NCBI RefSeq assembly: GCF_000308775.1
Contig: NZ_BAGJ01000027.1
Coordinates: 82,141 to 146,140 of the forward strand
Direction of reading: 5' to 3'
DNA length: 64,000 bases
Origin: Nocardia testacea NBRC 100365
GTDB lineage: Bacteria; Actinomycetota; Actinomycetes; Mycobacteriales; Mycobacteriaceae
The translations under genes and the position numbers were made by a program. How positions within the stretch are numbered: position 1 is the first letter of the stretch; every line of letters starts with the position of its first letter. This document shows positions 1 through 15,000 of this stretch, one piece after another. The notes below the pieces were generated by a model. The model worked only from the letters and a program-made list of their open reading frames with translations. It was not told the origin of the DNA and searched no databases.

Positions 1-3000
1 GACCGCGTGGCCCGGGTCGATTCGGCCGCCTTCGGCCATTCCGGCATCCCGTTCGCGCGACTGGTCGAAGAGCTGGGCCCACCGCGTTCGCCGGCGCGGC
101 ATCCGCTGTTCCAGACCATGGTGGCCTGCGGGACCCCGCCGCAGGCGGTGCCGGACCCTACCGATCCCGGGGCCGCGGTGACCGGCCTTCCCGATCCGGC
201 CCGGCTCGATCTGCGGGTCACGGTATCCGACGACGAGGACGGATCGACTGTCGCGGTCGACTACTCGGCGGATCTGTTCGACGCGGACACCGTCGACTCG
301 TTGATCCACCGATGGATACGGATCCTGGAATCGGTGGCCGCCGAACCGGGAGCCGCGGTGGGGTCGATAGACGTACTCGACCCGACCGAACGCGCGGGAT
401 TGCTGACCCGTTCCGGTCCACCCGCCGGCGCGCCCCGCACCTTCGCCGAGCTGCTGGCCGCGGCCGCCGCCCGGGACCCCGGCGCGCCGGCGATCCTGTG
501 CGGCGATACCCGGATCGACTACCGGGAGCTGGACGAGCGCTCCGACCGATTGGCCAGGACGCTCATCGAGCGGGGCGCCGGACCCGAGGGCGTGGTCGCC
601 GTGGCGATGCCGCGCTCTCCCGATTCCGTTCTCGCCCTCTGGGCAGTAGTGAAATCCGGCGCCGCCTTCCTGCCGATCGATCCGTCGTATCCGGCTGCCC
701 GGATCGCCCATATGGTCACCGACTCCGGGGCCGCACTCGGCCTGACGATCGCCGCGCTGCGCGCCGAATTGCCCGCTACCGTCGAATGGCTGCTCCCCGG
801 CGACCCCGGCCCGCCCGGCGGCGCCCGGCCGATCACCGACCGCGACCGGACCACCGTGCTGCGGCACACACACCCCGCCTACCTGATCTACACCTCGGGT
901 TCCACGGGCACACCCAAAGGCGTGACCGTGACGCACTCCGGACTGGCCGCCCTCGCGGCCGAACAGCGCGAACGGTATGCGGTGACCGGGGCCGCGCGGA
1001 CCCTGCATCTCGCCTCACCGAGCTTCGACGCCTCGGTCTGGGAACTACTGCTCGCGGTGGGTTCCGGCGCCACGATGGTGATCGCCGAGCCCGGCACCTA
1101 CGGCGGCGCGGAACTCGCCGATCTGATCCGCCGCCACGGGGTGACGCACGCGGTGGCGACCCCGGCCGCCCTGGCCTCGGTGGATCCGGCCGGGCTGGAC
1201 AGCCTGCGCGTGGTCGTCGCGGCCGGGGACGCCTGCCCGCCGGAGCTGGTGCGGCGCTGGGCCGTCGGCGGACGCGAGTTCTTCGACGCCTACGGTCCGA
1301 CCGAGGTCACGATCATGGCGAATCACAGCGCCCCGCTGACGCCGGGAGAACCGGTCACCATCGGCGGCCCCGTCCGCGGTGCCACGGAGTGGGTGCTGGA
1401 CCGGCGCCTGGAACCCGTCCCGGTGGGCGTGGCCGGTGAGTTGTACATCGCGGGTGCGCTGCTCGCCCGCGGCTACCATCACCGGCCGGGAGCCACCGCC
1501 GCGCGCTTCGTCGCCTGTCCCTGGAAATCCGGTCAGCGGATGTACCGCACCGGCGACATGGTCCGCTGGACCGCCGAGGAGACGATCCAGTATCTGGGCC
1601 GGTCGGACTTCCAGGTCGAGATCCGGGGCGTACGAGTCGAACTCGGCGAGATCGATGCCGCCCTGGCGGCCTGTGAGTCCGTCGGATTCGCCGTCACCGT
1701 CGGCCACCACACCGGTTCCGGGACCGCCGCGCTGGCCTCCTATGTCGTGCCCGCGCCCGGGCATTCGATCGATATCCCAGTGCTGACCGCACACCTGCGC
1801 GGCCTGCTGCCGTCCTACATGGTCCCGCCCTCGATCACGGTGCTCGAGCACATCCCGCTCACCCCGGCGGGCAAACTGGACCGCAAGGCGCTCCCGGACC
1901 CCGTCGTCACCACCACGATGCCGTTCCGGCCACCTGGGACACCGGTCGAACGCACCATCGCACGGGTTTTCGCCGAGGTGCTCGGCCACGACACCGTCGG
2001 TCTCGACGATTCGTTCTTCGCGCTCGGCGGTGACAGCCTGACCGCGACCCGGGTGGCTGCCCGGCTCGGGACGGCGCTGGGCGCCGAGGTCCCGGTGCGG
2101 TTGTTGTTCGAGGTGCCGCGGGTGTCGGAACTGGCCGCCCGGGTGGAGGGGCAGCTGCGAACGGGACGGCAACGCCCGCCGCTGGTCGCCGGACCCCGCC
2201 CCGACCTCGTGCCCTTGGCGCCGGCCCAGCAGCGGATGTGGTTCTTCAACCAGTACGACACCGCTTCCGGTGCCTACAACATGCCGATCGCGGTCCGGCT
2301 GCGGGGTGAACTCGATCTCGGCGCGCTGCGCGCGGCGATGACCGACGTCCTGGGCAGGCACGAGTCGCTGCGGACACGTTATCCGGAACAGAAGGGCACC
2401 CTGACCCAGGTGGTCGAGCCGGTCGACGCCGTCGATCGGGAGTTGAGCCCGATACCGGTGGGACCGGACCGGCTGGTCACCGCGATCACCGAATTCGTCC
2501 ACGAGGGCTTCGATGTGAGCACCCGGGTCCCGGTGCGTACCCGGTTGTTCCGGGTCGCCGGCGGCGCGGAGACCGAATACGTGCTGGCCGTGGTGGTCCA
2601 CCATATCGCCGCCGACGGCTTCTCGATGGCCCCGCTGGCCCGCGATGTGACGATCGCGTACGCCGCGCGGGCACGTGGTGCGGCCCCGGAGTGGCCGCCG
2701 CTGCCGGTCCAGTACGCCGATTACGCCCTGTGGCAGCGCACTGTCCTGGGCGACCCCGATGATCCCGACTCGTTGAGCGCCCGGCAGATCCGGTACTGGA
2801 AGGAAACATTGGCCGATCTGCCGGAGGAACTGGGCCTGCCCTTCGATCGACCACGACCGGCGGTGCGGTCGAACCGGGGGTCGAGTCACCGGTTCGGCCT
2901 GGGCTCGGATCTGGTGGGGAAACTGCGCGCGTTCGCCCGCGACCGCAGCTCGTCGTTGTTCATGGTGATCCACGGCGCGCTCGCGACACTGCTCGCCCGG

Positions 3001-6000
3001 TCGAGCGGTTCCGGTGATATCGCGATCGGCACGCCGGTGGCCGGGCGGGGCGCCGCCGTACTCGACGATGTGATCGGGATGTTCGTCAACACGGTGGTCC
3101 TGCGTACCGAGGTGGACCCCGGTGAGTCGTTCGACGCGTTCCTCGACCGGGTCGAACGCATCGATCTGGCCGCGTTCGGGAATGCCGATGTTCCCTTCGA
3201 GCAGCTGGTGGACGAGCTCGCCCCGCAGCGTTCGCAGTCCCGGCATCCGCTGTTCCAGGTACTGCTGGCCTTCCAGAACCTCGCCCGCCCCGATCTGGAA
3301 CTGCCCGGCCTGCACGTCTCGGTGCTCGACCTGCCCGAGGATGTGTCCCGGTTCGATCTGCAGCTGATGCTGGCCGACGACGAGCGCGGCGGACTGGCGG
3401 TGACGGTCACCTATTCGACGGAGCTGTTCGACGCGGACACCATCGAATCCCTGGTGCGCCGCTGGATTCGGATTCTCGAAGCCGTGGCGGCCGATCCGGC
3501 GGTCCCCGTAGGAGCGATCGAGGTACTCGAATCCGCCGAACGCGCCGATCTGCTGACCCGTTCCGGTGCACCCGCCGGCGCGCCCCGCACGCTGGCCGAG
3601 CTGCTGGCCGCCGGCGCCGCCCGGAATCCCACGGCGACGGCGCTGGTTTCCGGCGATGCACGCATCGATTACCGGGAACTGGGTGAGCGCGCCGGCCGAT
3701 TGGCCCGCACCCTCGTCGAGCGGGGGGCCGGGCCCGACGACATCGTCGCGGTCGCGATGCCCCGTTCGGCGGATTTCGTGCTCGCGGTCTGCGCGGTGGC
3801 CGCATCCGGTGCCGCGTTCCTGCCGATCGACCCGTCGTACCCGGCGGCCCGGATCATCCATATGACCACCGACTCCGGAGCCGTACTCGGTCTGACCACC
3901 ACCGCGGTACGCGACCGGCTGCCCGACACCATCGAATGGCTGACCCCGGACACCGCCGGCTCATCGGAGCGGGCCGGCGACGGCGGGCCGATCTCCGACG
4001 CCGACCGGGTGCGCCCGTTGCGTGCCGACCATCTCGCCTATGTCATCTACACCTCCGGGTCGACCGGCCTTCCCAAAGCTGTCGCGGTAGCACACCGTGG
4101 GCTGGCGGCGTGCGCGAGCGAGCACCACGAGGGCCTGCACATCGGGCCGGGTGCGCGCGTCCTGGGCCTGGCCTCTCCGAGCTTCGACGTCTCGGTCCTG
4201 GAACTGCTGTCGGCGCTGGCCGCGGGCGCGACGATGGTCGTCGCCCCCGGTGATGTCAACGGCGGCGACGCACTCGCCGAACTGCTCGACCGCGAACGGG
4301 TCGGCCATGTGTTCATCACCCCCTCCGCACTGTCCACCGTCGACCCCGACCGATGGCCGCTACCGCATCTGCGCACGCTGACCGTCGGTGGAGAGGGTTA
4401 CGGGACCGAACTGGTGCAGCGCTGGAGCCACGGCCACGAGATGTTCGACGAATACGGGCCCACCGAGGGCACGGTCACCACGACCCGCTCCGCCGCGCTG
4501 GTGCCGGGCGAACCCGTGACGATCGGTGGCCCGATCCGCGGTGTCACGGTGTGGATTCTGGACCAGCGGCTACAACCCGTCCCGGCCGGCGTGACGGGTG
4601 AACTGTACGTCGCGGGCGCGCTGCTGGCCCGCGGGTACCATCGCCGGCCGGGCATGACCGCCGGACATTTCGTCGCCTGTCCCTGGAGCCCCGGCCGGCG
4701 GATGTACCGCACCGGGGATATGGCCCGGTGGACTGCCAATGGAACCATCCAGTACCTGGGCCGGTCGGATTTCCAGGTCAAGATCCGCGGCCTGCGTATC
4801 GAACTCGGCGAGATCGACGCGGTGCTGGGCGCGCACGAGTCCGTCGGATTCGCCGCCACTGTCGGGCACCGAACCGGCACCGGGGCCACGACGCTGGCCG
4901 CGTATGTGGTGCCCGCACCGGGCCGATCGATCGATATCGCGCAGCTGATCGACCACCTCGGCAGCCGCCTGCCGTCCTATATGATCCCGCCTTCGATCAC
5001 CGTCCTCGAACACATCCCGCTCACCCCGGCGGGCAAACTGGACCGCAGGGCGCTGCCGGAACCGGCCCGCGCCGACAGCACGCCCTTCCGAGCGCCGCGG
5101 ACACCGCTCGAACACACCATCGCCGGGGCGTTCGCCGAGGTACTGGGTGTCGACACCGTCGGTCTCGACGATTCCTTCTTCGCCCTCGGCGGCGACAGCA
5201 TCATGTCGATCATGCTGGTGAACCGGGCCCGGTCGGCGGGCGTCCTGTTCTCGGCACGTGAGGTGTTCGACCACCGGACGGTCGCCGGGCTGGCCGCGGT
5301 CGCCGTCCGTGACGACGATGCGGCGCACGCGTCCGGTTCGGTGGAACTGCCCGGCGCGGGTGTGGGGCCGATACCGCTGACGCCGATCATGCACTGGTTC
5401 ACCGAGCACGCGCGCGGAACAGGCCGCCTCACCCAAGCCGTGCTGCTGGGCCTGCCCCCCGGAGTGTCGCGGCAGCGGCTGGCGGAGACCGTGCAGGCGG
5501 TACTCGACCGGCACGATATGCTGCGCTCCCGGTTGCGCCCGGACGGTGACGGGAACTGGATATGGGAGACATCGCCGGTGGGCGCGATCCGGTCCGACGA
5601 CATCATCCACCGGGTGACCACGGACGCGACGCCGGGTGGCCCCGAGTTCCGCAGGGTGATCGCCGCGGAATCCGTGGCCGCGGCGAACCGGCTCGATCCG
5701 GCCGCGGGCATCGTGGTGCAGGCCGCCTGGTTCGATCCGGTGGACACCACCGTGCCGGGCCGGCTGCTGATCGTGGTGCACCATTCGGCGATCGACGGTG
5801 TCTCCTGGCGGGTGCTGGTGCCCGACCTCGCGATCGCATGGGCGCGGGCGGAGTCGGGCACCCCGCCGGATCTCCCCCCGGTGGGCACATCCGTACGCGG
5901 CTGGGCACACGGGCTGGTCCAGGCGGCCCAACGCCCGGAGCGGATCGCGGAACTCGGTCTGTGGCAGGCCCAGACCGCCGGACCCGACCCGATGATCGGC

Positions 6001-9000
6001 TCACGTCCCCTGGACCCCGCGGTCGATGTGGCCGACACCGTGCGCACGGTCGAGGTCGAACTCCCGGCCGAGGTCACCGCGGCACTGGCGACCGAGGTGC
6101 CCGCCGCGTTCCACGGCACGGTGGCCGACGGGCTGCTGGCCGCGCTGGCGCTGGCGACGACGAAGTGGCGCCGCGAGAGCGTACCCGCGGATACCGGCGG
6201 GCGGTACGCGCAGCCGGTGATCGGCCTCGAGGGGCACGGTCGCGAGGAGGATATCGTCCCCGGCGCGGACCTGACCCGGACGGTCGGCTGGTTCACCACG
6301 AGTTTCCCTGTGCGGCTGGATCTTTCGAATATCGATATCGACGACGCGTACGCGGGCGGACCGGCGCTCGGCGCCGCGGTGAAGGCCGTCAAAGAACAGC
6401 TGCGCGCCGTCCCCGACCACGGCATCGGCTACGGCTTACTGCGCTACCTGAACAAGGACACCGCGCCGGTACTGCGTGCGCTGCCGGCGCCGCAGATCGG
6501 GTTCAACCATCTCGGCCGCATCGTCACCGGGCCCCGCGGACAGGCGCAGGCCTGGCAGCCGGTGGACGACGGCGGCGACTTCGGCGCCGCCGAACTCGCC
6601 CGTGCCCTGAACCCGGATATGCCGGTGACCGCGGCGCTCGAGGTCACCTCCCGGATCGTCGACGACGGTGTCCGGCCGCGTTTGCGGGCCATCTGGTCGT
6701 ATCCCGCCGGGGTGCTGGACGCCGCGGCGGTAGGCCGGGTCGCGCAGTTGTGGTCGGATGCGCTGACCACCTTGGCGGCGTACGCCCGGCGGCCCGGGAC
6801 GGGGGGACGGACACCGTCGGACCTGGATCTGGTCCGGCTGCGGCAGGCCGAGATCGAGCGGCTGGAAGCCCGATATCCGGAGCTGCGCGATATCTGGCCG
6901 CTGACCCCGCTGCAGGAAGGACTGCTGTTCCACGCGCTGGCCGCCGAGGAATCGGCGGACGCGTACATAGTGCAGCTGGTCGTGGAGCTCCGGGGGCGCG
7001 TCGATCCGGCGCGGCTGCGGCGAGCCGGACAACTGCTGCTCGACCGGCACGCGAATCTGCGCGCCGCGTTCGTAACCGATATCGGGCCGGTGCAGGTGGT
7101 CGACAGCGGTGTGGCGGCACCCTGGTCGGAGGTCGACCTGTCCGGGCTCACCGACGACGCGCGGGCCCGCGAATGGGAGCGGCTGACGGCCGCGGACCGG
7201 GCGACCCGGTTCGACCCGGCGCGCCCGCCGCTGTTGCGCTGGATGCTCGTCACCACGGGGCCGGACAGCTACCGGCTGGTGCTGACCCAGCATCACCTGC
7301 TGCTCGACGGCTGGTCGACCCCCCTGCTGCTGCGCGAGTTGCTGGTGCTCTACGCCACCGACGGTGATATCGCGGCGCTGCCCCCGGTCCGGCCCTACCG
7401 GGACTTCCTGGCGTGGCTCGGCGCGCAGGACCGCGCCGCGGCGCTCGATGCCTGGGCCCACGTATTCGACGGCGCCGACGAACCGACCCTGTTGGCTCCG
7501 GTGGACCCCGGGCGCGGCTACACCGGATCCCGGGATGTGACCGGCGAATCGACCGAGGAGCAGACCGCGCGGCTGACCGGTCTCGCCCAGGCCCGGGGAG
7601 TCACCCTCAACACGGTGCTCCAGGGGGCGTGGGCGATCGTACTGGGCCTGTTGACATCCCGGCACGATGTGACATTCGGGTCGACGGTCTCGGGGCGGCC
7701 TCCGCAGATACCGGGTGTCGAATCGATGATCGGGCTGTTCGTCAACACCCTGCCGGTACGGGTCCGGCTCGACCCGGCCGAGAGTCCGGCCCAATTACTG
7801 GAGCGGATCCAGGCGGAGCAGGCCGCCCTGCTCGATCACCACCACGTGGGCCTGACCGATATCGAACACGCCGCCGGGCCGGGGGCGGTGTTCGACACGA
7901 TGACGGTGTTCGAGTCCTATCCTGTCGACCGCGGCGGCGTGACCGCGGAGACCGATATCGCCGGCCTGCGGCTCGTCGACGTGACCGGTACCGACGCCGC
8001 CCACTATCCACTGGGCGTGGTCGCCCATATCGACACCCGGCTGCACCTGCGCATCAAGTATCGGCCCGAACTCTTCGAGCACAATGCGCCGGCCGCGATA
8101 CTGCGCCGGATACTCCGTGTACTGGACCTGTTCGTCACCGACCCGGATCGGCCGCTGGGCCGGCTGGATCTGCTCTTCCCGGCGGAGTACCGGCAACTGC
8201 TCTCGATATCGGGTGATCCGGCGGCGCCCGAGCAGGTCCTGCCCGACCTGCTCACCGCGGGCCCGGACCCGGAGGCGATCGCGGTGGTGTGCGGAGAGCA
8301 CCGGTGGACCTACCGCGAACTCGACGCGCAGTCGAATCGGCTGGCGCGGTGGCTGATCGCCCGGGGCGCCGGACCGGAGACCGGTGTGGCGGTGGGGTTG
8401 CCGCGGTCGGCCGAGTCGGTGCTGGCTATCTGGGCGGTGGCGAAATCGGGGGCGGCATTCGTCCCGGTCGACCCCGCCTTTCCCGCGGACCGGATCGACC
8501 ATATGCTCACCGATTCCGGTGTGACCGTGGGGATCACCTCGGCGCGGTGGCGGGATCGGCTGCCCGGCCGGGTGTGCTGGCTGGTCCTCGACGAACCCGC
8601 GACGGCGGCCGAAGTCGCGGCCATGGCGGCGGCGCCGGTGACCGATGCGGAACGCATACTGCCGGTGCGTGCCGACCAGGTGGCGTATGTGATCTACACG
8701 TCCGGTTCGACCGGGGTGCCGAAGGGTGTGGTGGTATCGCACCGGGGTCTGGCCAATCTGGTCGCCGAGCAGCAGTCGCGGTTCGGCATCGGACCGGGCA
8801 CCCGGGTCCTGCACGCCGCCTCGCCGAGTTTCGACGCGGCGATCCTGGAACAACTGTGCGCGTTCGCCTCGGGCGGACAGCTCGTGATAGCGCCCCCGGC
8901 AGCGTACGGCGGCGCCGAGCTGTCCCGGATCCTGCGGCGGGAGAGAGTGACCCATGCCGCACTCACCCCCACGGTGCTGGGAACGATCGACCCGGCCGGG

Positions 9001-12000
9001 CTGGAGTGCCTCGAAACGGTCGCGCTCGGGGGCGAAGTGCCCCCACCGGAACTGGTATCGCGATGGGCGCCGGGCCGGACCCTGGTCAACACCTACGGTC
9101 CCGCGGAGGCCACGGTCGAAACCGATGCCACCGAGCCGTTGGCGGCGAACGCCGCGGTGACGATCGGCAGGCCGATCCGCGGGGTCGGGCAGGTCGTCCT
9201 CGACACCTGGTTGCGCCCGGTGCCGGTCGGGGTGGTGGGCGAGTTGTACCTGGCCGGCCCGGGCCTGGCCCGCGGTTATCGCAACCGGACCGGTACGACC
9301 GCGGCGCGGTTCGTCGCCGATCCGTTCGCGGGCCCGGGACGGCGCATGTACCGGACCGGCGACCTGGTGCGATGGTCGCGGCAACCGGACGGGACCCCGG
9401 CACTCGAGTATGTGGGCCGGGCCGATTCCCAGGTGAAGGTCCGCGGGTTCCGCATCGAACTCGGCGAGGTCGAATCGGTACTGCGGACCTGTCCGGGTGT
9501 GGCCGATGCCGCGGCGGCCGTGCACCGGGACCCCGCCGCCGGCGATCGGTTGATCGGATACCTGGTCCCCGAACCCGGTGCCGCGGTCGACCCCGCCGCG
9601 ACTCTGGCCCACGCCGGCGAACGGCTGGCCGCACATATGGTCCCCGCGCACGCGATGGTGCTCCACGCGCTCCCGCTGACCGCGACCGGCAAACTCGACC
9701 GCGCCGCGCTCCCCGCACCGGACTTCGCCGCGGCCCGGACCGTATCCCGGACCCCGGTCACCGGAGCGGAGAAGACGCTGGCGCGACTGTTCGCGGAGGT
9801 ACTCGGAGTCGACGAGGTCGGTGCGGACGATTCGTTCTTCGCGCTCGGCGGGGACAGCATCATGGCCATCCAGCTGGTGACCCGGGCCCGGGCGGCCGGA
9901 CTGGTGTTCTCCGCCGGCGCGGTGTTCGACCACCGCACGGTCGCCGCGCTGGCCCGGAACGCAGTGCGCGACAGCGGTTCCGCGGCGCCCGCCCGGCCGG
10001 CGGAACTGCCCGGCGGGGGCGTGGGGCCGGTGCCACTCACCCCGATCATGTGCTGGATGTTCGAACGCGGCAGCTTCGACCGGTTCTGCCAGTGGGTCGA
10101 GCTGGCCCTGCCCGCCGGTATCGACGCCGACGGGATCGCTGCCACCGTACAGGCGGTACTCGATCATCACGATATGCTGCGGGCCCGGCTGCACCCGGAC
10201 CCGGCGCATCCGTCGGGCCGGGCGCTACGCGTGGAACCGGCCGCGGTCTCGGCCGCCGCCCTCCTGCGGCACGTGCCGGTCGACTCGGTACCCGGCAGCA
10301 GCGCGTTCACCGCCCGGGCCGAGGCCGAGGCGGACGCGGCGGCCGGACGTCTCGACCCCGCGGCGGGCGTGGTGCTGCAACTGGTCTGGCTGGATCCGGC
10401 CGATCGGCCCGGCCGGTTGCTCGTTGTCGCGCACCACCTGGTGATCGACGGTGTGTCGTGGCAGATCCTGGTCCCCGATCTCGCCGCGGCCTGGGCCCAG
10501 GTGCGCACCGGGCACCGGCCGCGCCTCGCGCCCGTCGGTACGTCCATGCGCCGGTGGGCGAATGCCCTGCAGACCGCCGCCGGCGACCACAGCGAACTCG
10601 ACCGGTGGCGGGCCACCCTGGGCACCGGCGACCCGCCGCTCGGCCCGCGCCCGATCGACCCGGCCGTGGATGTACAGGCCACCGTCGCCACCGAACAGAT
10701 CACGCTGTCCGCCGCGGTCACCCACGATGTGCTCACCACGCTGCCCCGGGCCTTCCGCGGCAATGTGGACGACGCGCTCGTGACCGGGCTCGCGCTGGCG
10801 CTGGCCCGGTGGCGCCGCCGCCGCGGTGCCACCGCCGCCGACACCCTGCTCACCCTGGAAAGCCACGGCCGCCACGACACCGTGCTCCCCGGGGCCGATC
10901 TCACCCGCACTGTCGGCTGGTTCACCACCACCTATCCCGTGCGAATCGACCTGTCCGATATCGATATCGACGACGCGTTCACCGCCGGTGCGGCCGCCGG
11001 AGCAGCGGTCAAATCGGTCAAGGAACAACTCCGGCAGGTGCCTCGCCACGGCACCGGCTTCGGATTGCTGCGCTACCTCGACAGCGATACCGGCCGCGTG
11101 CTTCGCGCACTGCCCACCCCGCAGGTGAGTTTCAACTATCTCGGCCGGTTCGACACCCTGCCCGCGGCAACGGAAGCCGCCGAGTGGATGCCGGCCGGAC
11201 CCCGTGCCGCCGGCGGCGCGCAGAATCCGGACGCGCCCGTGGCCGCCCTGCTGGGTATCAACGCGGCGACCACCGACACACCCGGCGGGCCGGCGCTCAC
11301 CGCTGCCTGGGAATACCCCACCGGCATTCTCGACGCCGGCGAGGTCGGCGAGCTCATGGAACTGTGGCGCGACGCGATGACCGCGCTCGCCACGCACGCG
11401 GCCCGGCCCGGCAGTGGCGGCCTCACCCCGTCCGATCTCGACCTGCTCGATCTGGACCAGGCCACGATCGACCGGCTCGAGGCGCGGCAGCCGGGACTGG
11501 ACGACATCTGGCCGCTCACCCCGTTGCAGGCCGGGTTGCTGTTCCACGCCCAGCTCGCGGCCGGTGATCTCGACGCCTATGTGGTGCAGCTCTGCCTGGA
11601 ACTCGGCGGGTCGATCGATGCGGACCGGCTCCGGCGCGCCGTGCGGGATCTCCTCGGACGACACCCGAATCTGCGGACCGCGTTCGACCGCGACAGCGCC
11701 GGGGAGCCGGTCCAGGTGGTGCACCGCCACGTCGACGTGCCGTTCACCCGCATCGGGCTGCCGGGGCGGGAGGAGGAGGCGGTCGAACTCGAACGGATCA
11801 TGGCGGCCGACCGTCGCGCCGGCTTCGATCCGGCGGATCCGCCGCTGCTACGACTGACGCTGATCGACCTCGCCCCGCAGCGGTACCGGCTGCTGGTGAG
11901 CCTGCACCACATCCTCGTCGACGGATGGTCGACGCCCCTGCTGATCCGGGAACTGCTGCAGCTCTACCTCGGCGACGGCGACCCCGCCCTGCTGCCGCCC

Positions 12001-15000
12001 CCGGTCCGCCCCTACCGCGACTATCTGGCCTGGTTGCGAGCGCAGGACCGGGACGCGGCGGAGGAGGCGTGGGCCCGGGCCCTCGACGCCGCGACCGAGC
12101 CCACCCTGCTGGCTCCCGCCGATCGCGGCCGCCGGCAGACCGCGGCCGGGCGCGAGGTCCGCCGGCAGCTGAGCGAGGACCGCACCGCGGCACTGGCCGA
12201 GGTGGCCCAGCAGCAGGAGATCACGCTCAACACCATCGTCCAAGCCGCCTGGGCGATCGTCCTCGCGTCCGCGACCGGCCGCGAGGACGTGGTGTTCGGG
12301 TCCACCGTTTCCGGGCGCCCGCCACAGCTCGAAGGCATCGAGTCGATGGTCGGGCTGTTCGTCGACACGGTGCCCGTACGGGTGCGGCTCGCGCGCGACG
12401 ACACCCTCGCCCGGCTGCTCCGGCGCATCCGGGTCGAACAGACCGCGCTGCTGGACCATCAGCACCTCGGGCTCGCCCGGATCCAGAACGTCGCAGGCCC
12501 CGGCGCGATCTTCGACACCGTGACCGTCTTCGAGTCCTACCCGATCGATCGGACCGGACTGGCCGAGGCCGCCGATATCGCGGGGCTGCGTGTCCTGGGC
12601 GTCCACGGACGCGACGCCGCGCACTATCCGCTCGGCCTGATCGTCGAACACGGCACCCGGCTGCGCCTCGGCTTCGAATACCTGCCCGATCTCTTCACCC
12701 CGGACCGGATCGAAGCACTCGCCGACCGGGTCCTGCGGGTGCTGGACGATATCGCCGACCACGTCGACCTTCCGCTCACCCGGCTCCGGCTGCTGTCGCC
12801 GGCCGAACACGAGGCACTGGTACCCGTCCGGGGCCGGGCGGGTACGGCGCCGACGGTGCTACCGCAGGTGCTGACCGCGGCGATGACACCCGATACCGCC
12901 GCGGTGATCGAAGACGGCGTGGGCCTGACCTACCGCGAACTCGACGAACGCTCCAACCGATGGGCGCGGATACTGCTGGACGCCGGAATCGGGCCGGAGT
13001 CGTTCGTGGCACTGGTACTGCCGCGTTCCGCCGACGCCCTCACCGCCGTCTGGGCGGTCGCGAAAACCGGCGGCGCGTTCGTGCAGCTCGACCCCGCGGA
13101 TCCGGACGACCGGATCGCCCGCATCCTCGCCGACTCCGGCGCCGCCCTCGGGCTCGCCCCGGCCGACGTCCGGCACCGGCTACCGGACACGATCGAATGG
13201 CTCATCCCGGACAGCCCGTCCTTCGCGGCCGCGGCGGCCACGGCCGCACCCGACGCGATCACCGACTCCGCGCGCACGACCCCGCTCCGCCCGGAACACC
13301 CGGCCTACCTGGTCTACACCTCCGGCTCCACCGGCACACCGAAAGGTGTGGTGGTCACCCATACCGGAATCGCGAATCTGGCCGCCGAGGCGCGGGAGCG
13401 GTTCGGTCTCACCCCGGCCGCGCGGGTATTGGCCGCCGCCTCCCCCGGCTTCGATGTCTCCATCCTGGAATGGCTCGGCGCCGCGGCCGCCGGCGCCACC
13501 GTGGTGCTCGCCCCCGCGCGTGTGGTCGCGGGGGCCGAACTGGCCGCGACGATCGAGGCCGGGCACATCACCCATGCGGCGCTCACTCCGACCGTGCTCG
13601 CCTCGCTGGATCCCGGCGCGTTCGGCATGCCGGTCACCCTGGTGCTCGGCGGTGAAACGTGCCCACCCGAGCTGGCGGCCCGCTGGGCGGCGGACCATAC
13701 GGTGATCAACACCTACGGGGCCACCGAGACCACCGTCATGAGCTGCGCCGCCGCGCCGTTGCGCACCGTCCCGGACGGTCCGCTCCCGATCGGCGGCCCG
13801 GTCCGGGGTTTCACCGCGGTGGTGCTCGATCACGGCCTGCGTCCCGTCCCGCCCGGAGTGGTCGGCGAGCTGTACCTGGCCGGACCGGGCCTCGCCCGGG
13901 GATATCACCGGCGTCCGGTCACCACTGCCGCGCGATTCGTGCCGGATCCGTACGGGCCGCCCGGTACCCGGATGTACCGGACCGGCGACCTGGTCGCCTG
14001 GAACGCCGACCGGTCCCTCCGGTACGTGGGCCGCAGCGATCGGCAGCTCGAGATCGCGGGCAATCGCGTCGAACCCGGCGAGGTCGAAGCCGCCTTGCGC
14101 GGCGGTGCGGATATCGATCAGGCCGCCGTCACGATCCACGACCGGGGCGAGGGCCCCGGCAGGCTCGTCGGATACGTCGTCCCCTCCCCCGGCACCACAC
14201 CCGATCTCCCGGCACTGACCGCCCACCTGGCGACGCGGCTGCCCACCCATATGATTCCGGCCGCCGTGGTCACCCTCGACCGGCTCCCGCTCACCGCGAC
14301 CGGCAAGCTGGACTACCGGGCGCTGCCCGTGCCCGACCGGCCGTCCGCGGTGTACCGGCCGCCGTCCACGCCGCTCGAGGCCACGGTGTGCGATGCCTTC
14401 GCCGCCATCCTCGAACTGGAGCGGGCCGGTGCCGACAACAACTTCTTCGACCTCGGCGGCAATTCGCTGGACGCGGCCCGGGCGGCGGCGCGGCTGGGTG
14501 AGACGACCGGTTCCGACGTACCGCTCCAATGGATGTTCACCGATCCGACTCCGCGGGCGCTGGCCCGCCGTATCGAGCTCCGCCGCCGCGGTGACGACGA
14601 GCCGGTCTCCGACGACGCCCTCGCGGTGCTGCTTCCGCTGCGCGCCACCGGGCACGACGCCCCGCTGTTCTGCGTCCACCCCGCCATCGGACTGGCCTGG
14701 GGATTCAGCGGCCTGGTGCAGTATCTCGATGCCGACCGCCCCGTCCACGGGCTGCAATCACCAGCGCTCACCGAACCCGATACGCGGTTCGCCACGCTGG
14801 ACGATCTCGCGGCCCGCTATGTCCGAGAGATGAAGGCCGTGCAGCCGCACGGTCCGTACCACCTGCTGGGCTATTCGCTGGGCGGCACCATCGCCCACGC
14901 GATCGCCGTCCGGTTGCGCCGGGACGGCGAGTCCGTGGCGACACTGGCCATGATGGACACCCGGGTCGTCACCGCCGACAGCGTCCGCGCCCCCACACCC

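Noticed and set aside
1045..3861. 938-residue open frame antisense to the NRPS
   Set aside because: Low-complexity Arg/Gly/Asp composition, no motifs, lies exactly opposite an adenylation-condensation region; a shadow of GC-rich codon bias.
7795..10209. 804-residue leftward open frame inside the NRPS
   Set aside because: Same shadow composition and no recognisable family.
8289..11567. 1092-residue open frame overlapping the NRPS in another frame
   Set aside because: Arg/Pro/Gly-rich shadow without domains; the NRPS frame shows continuous domain homology here.
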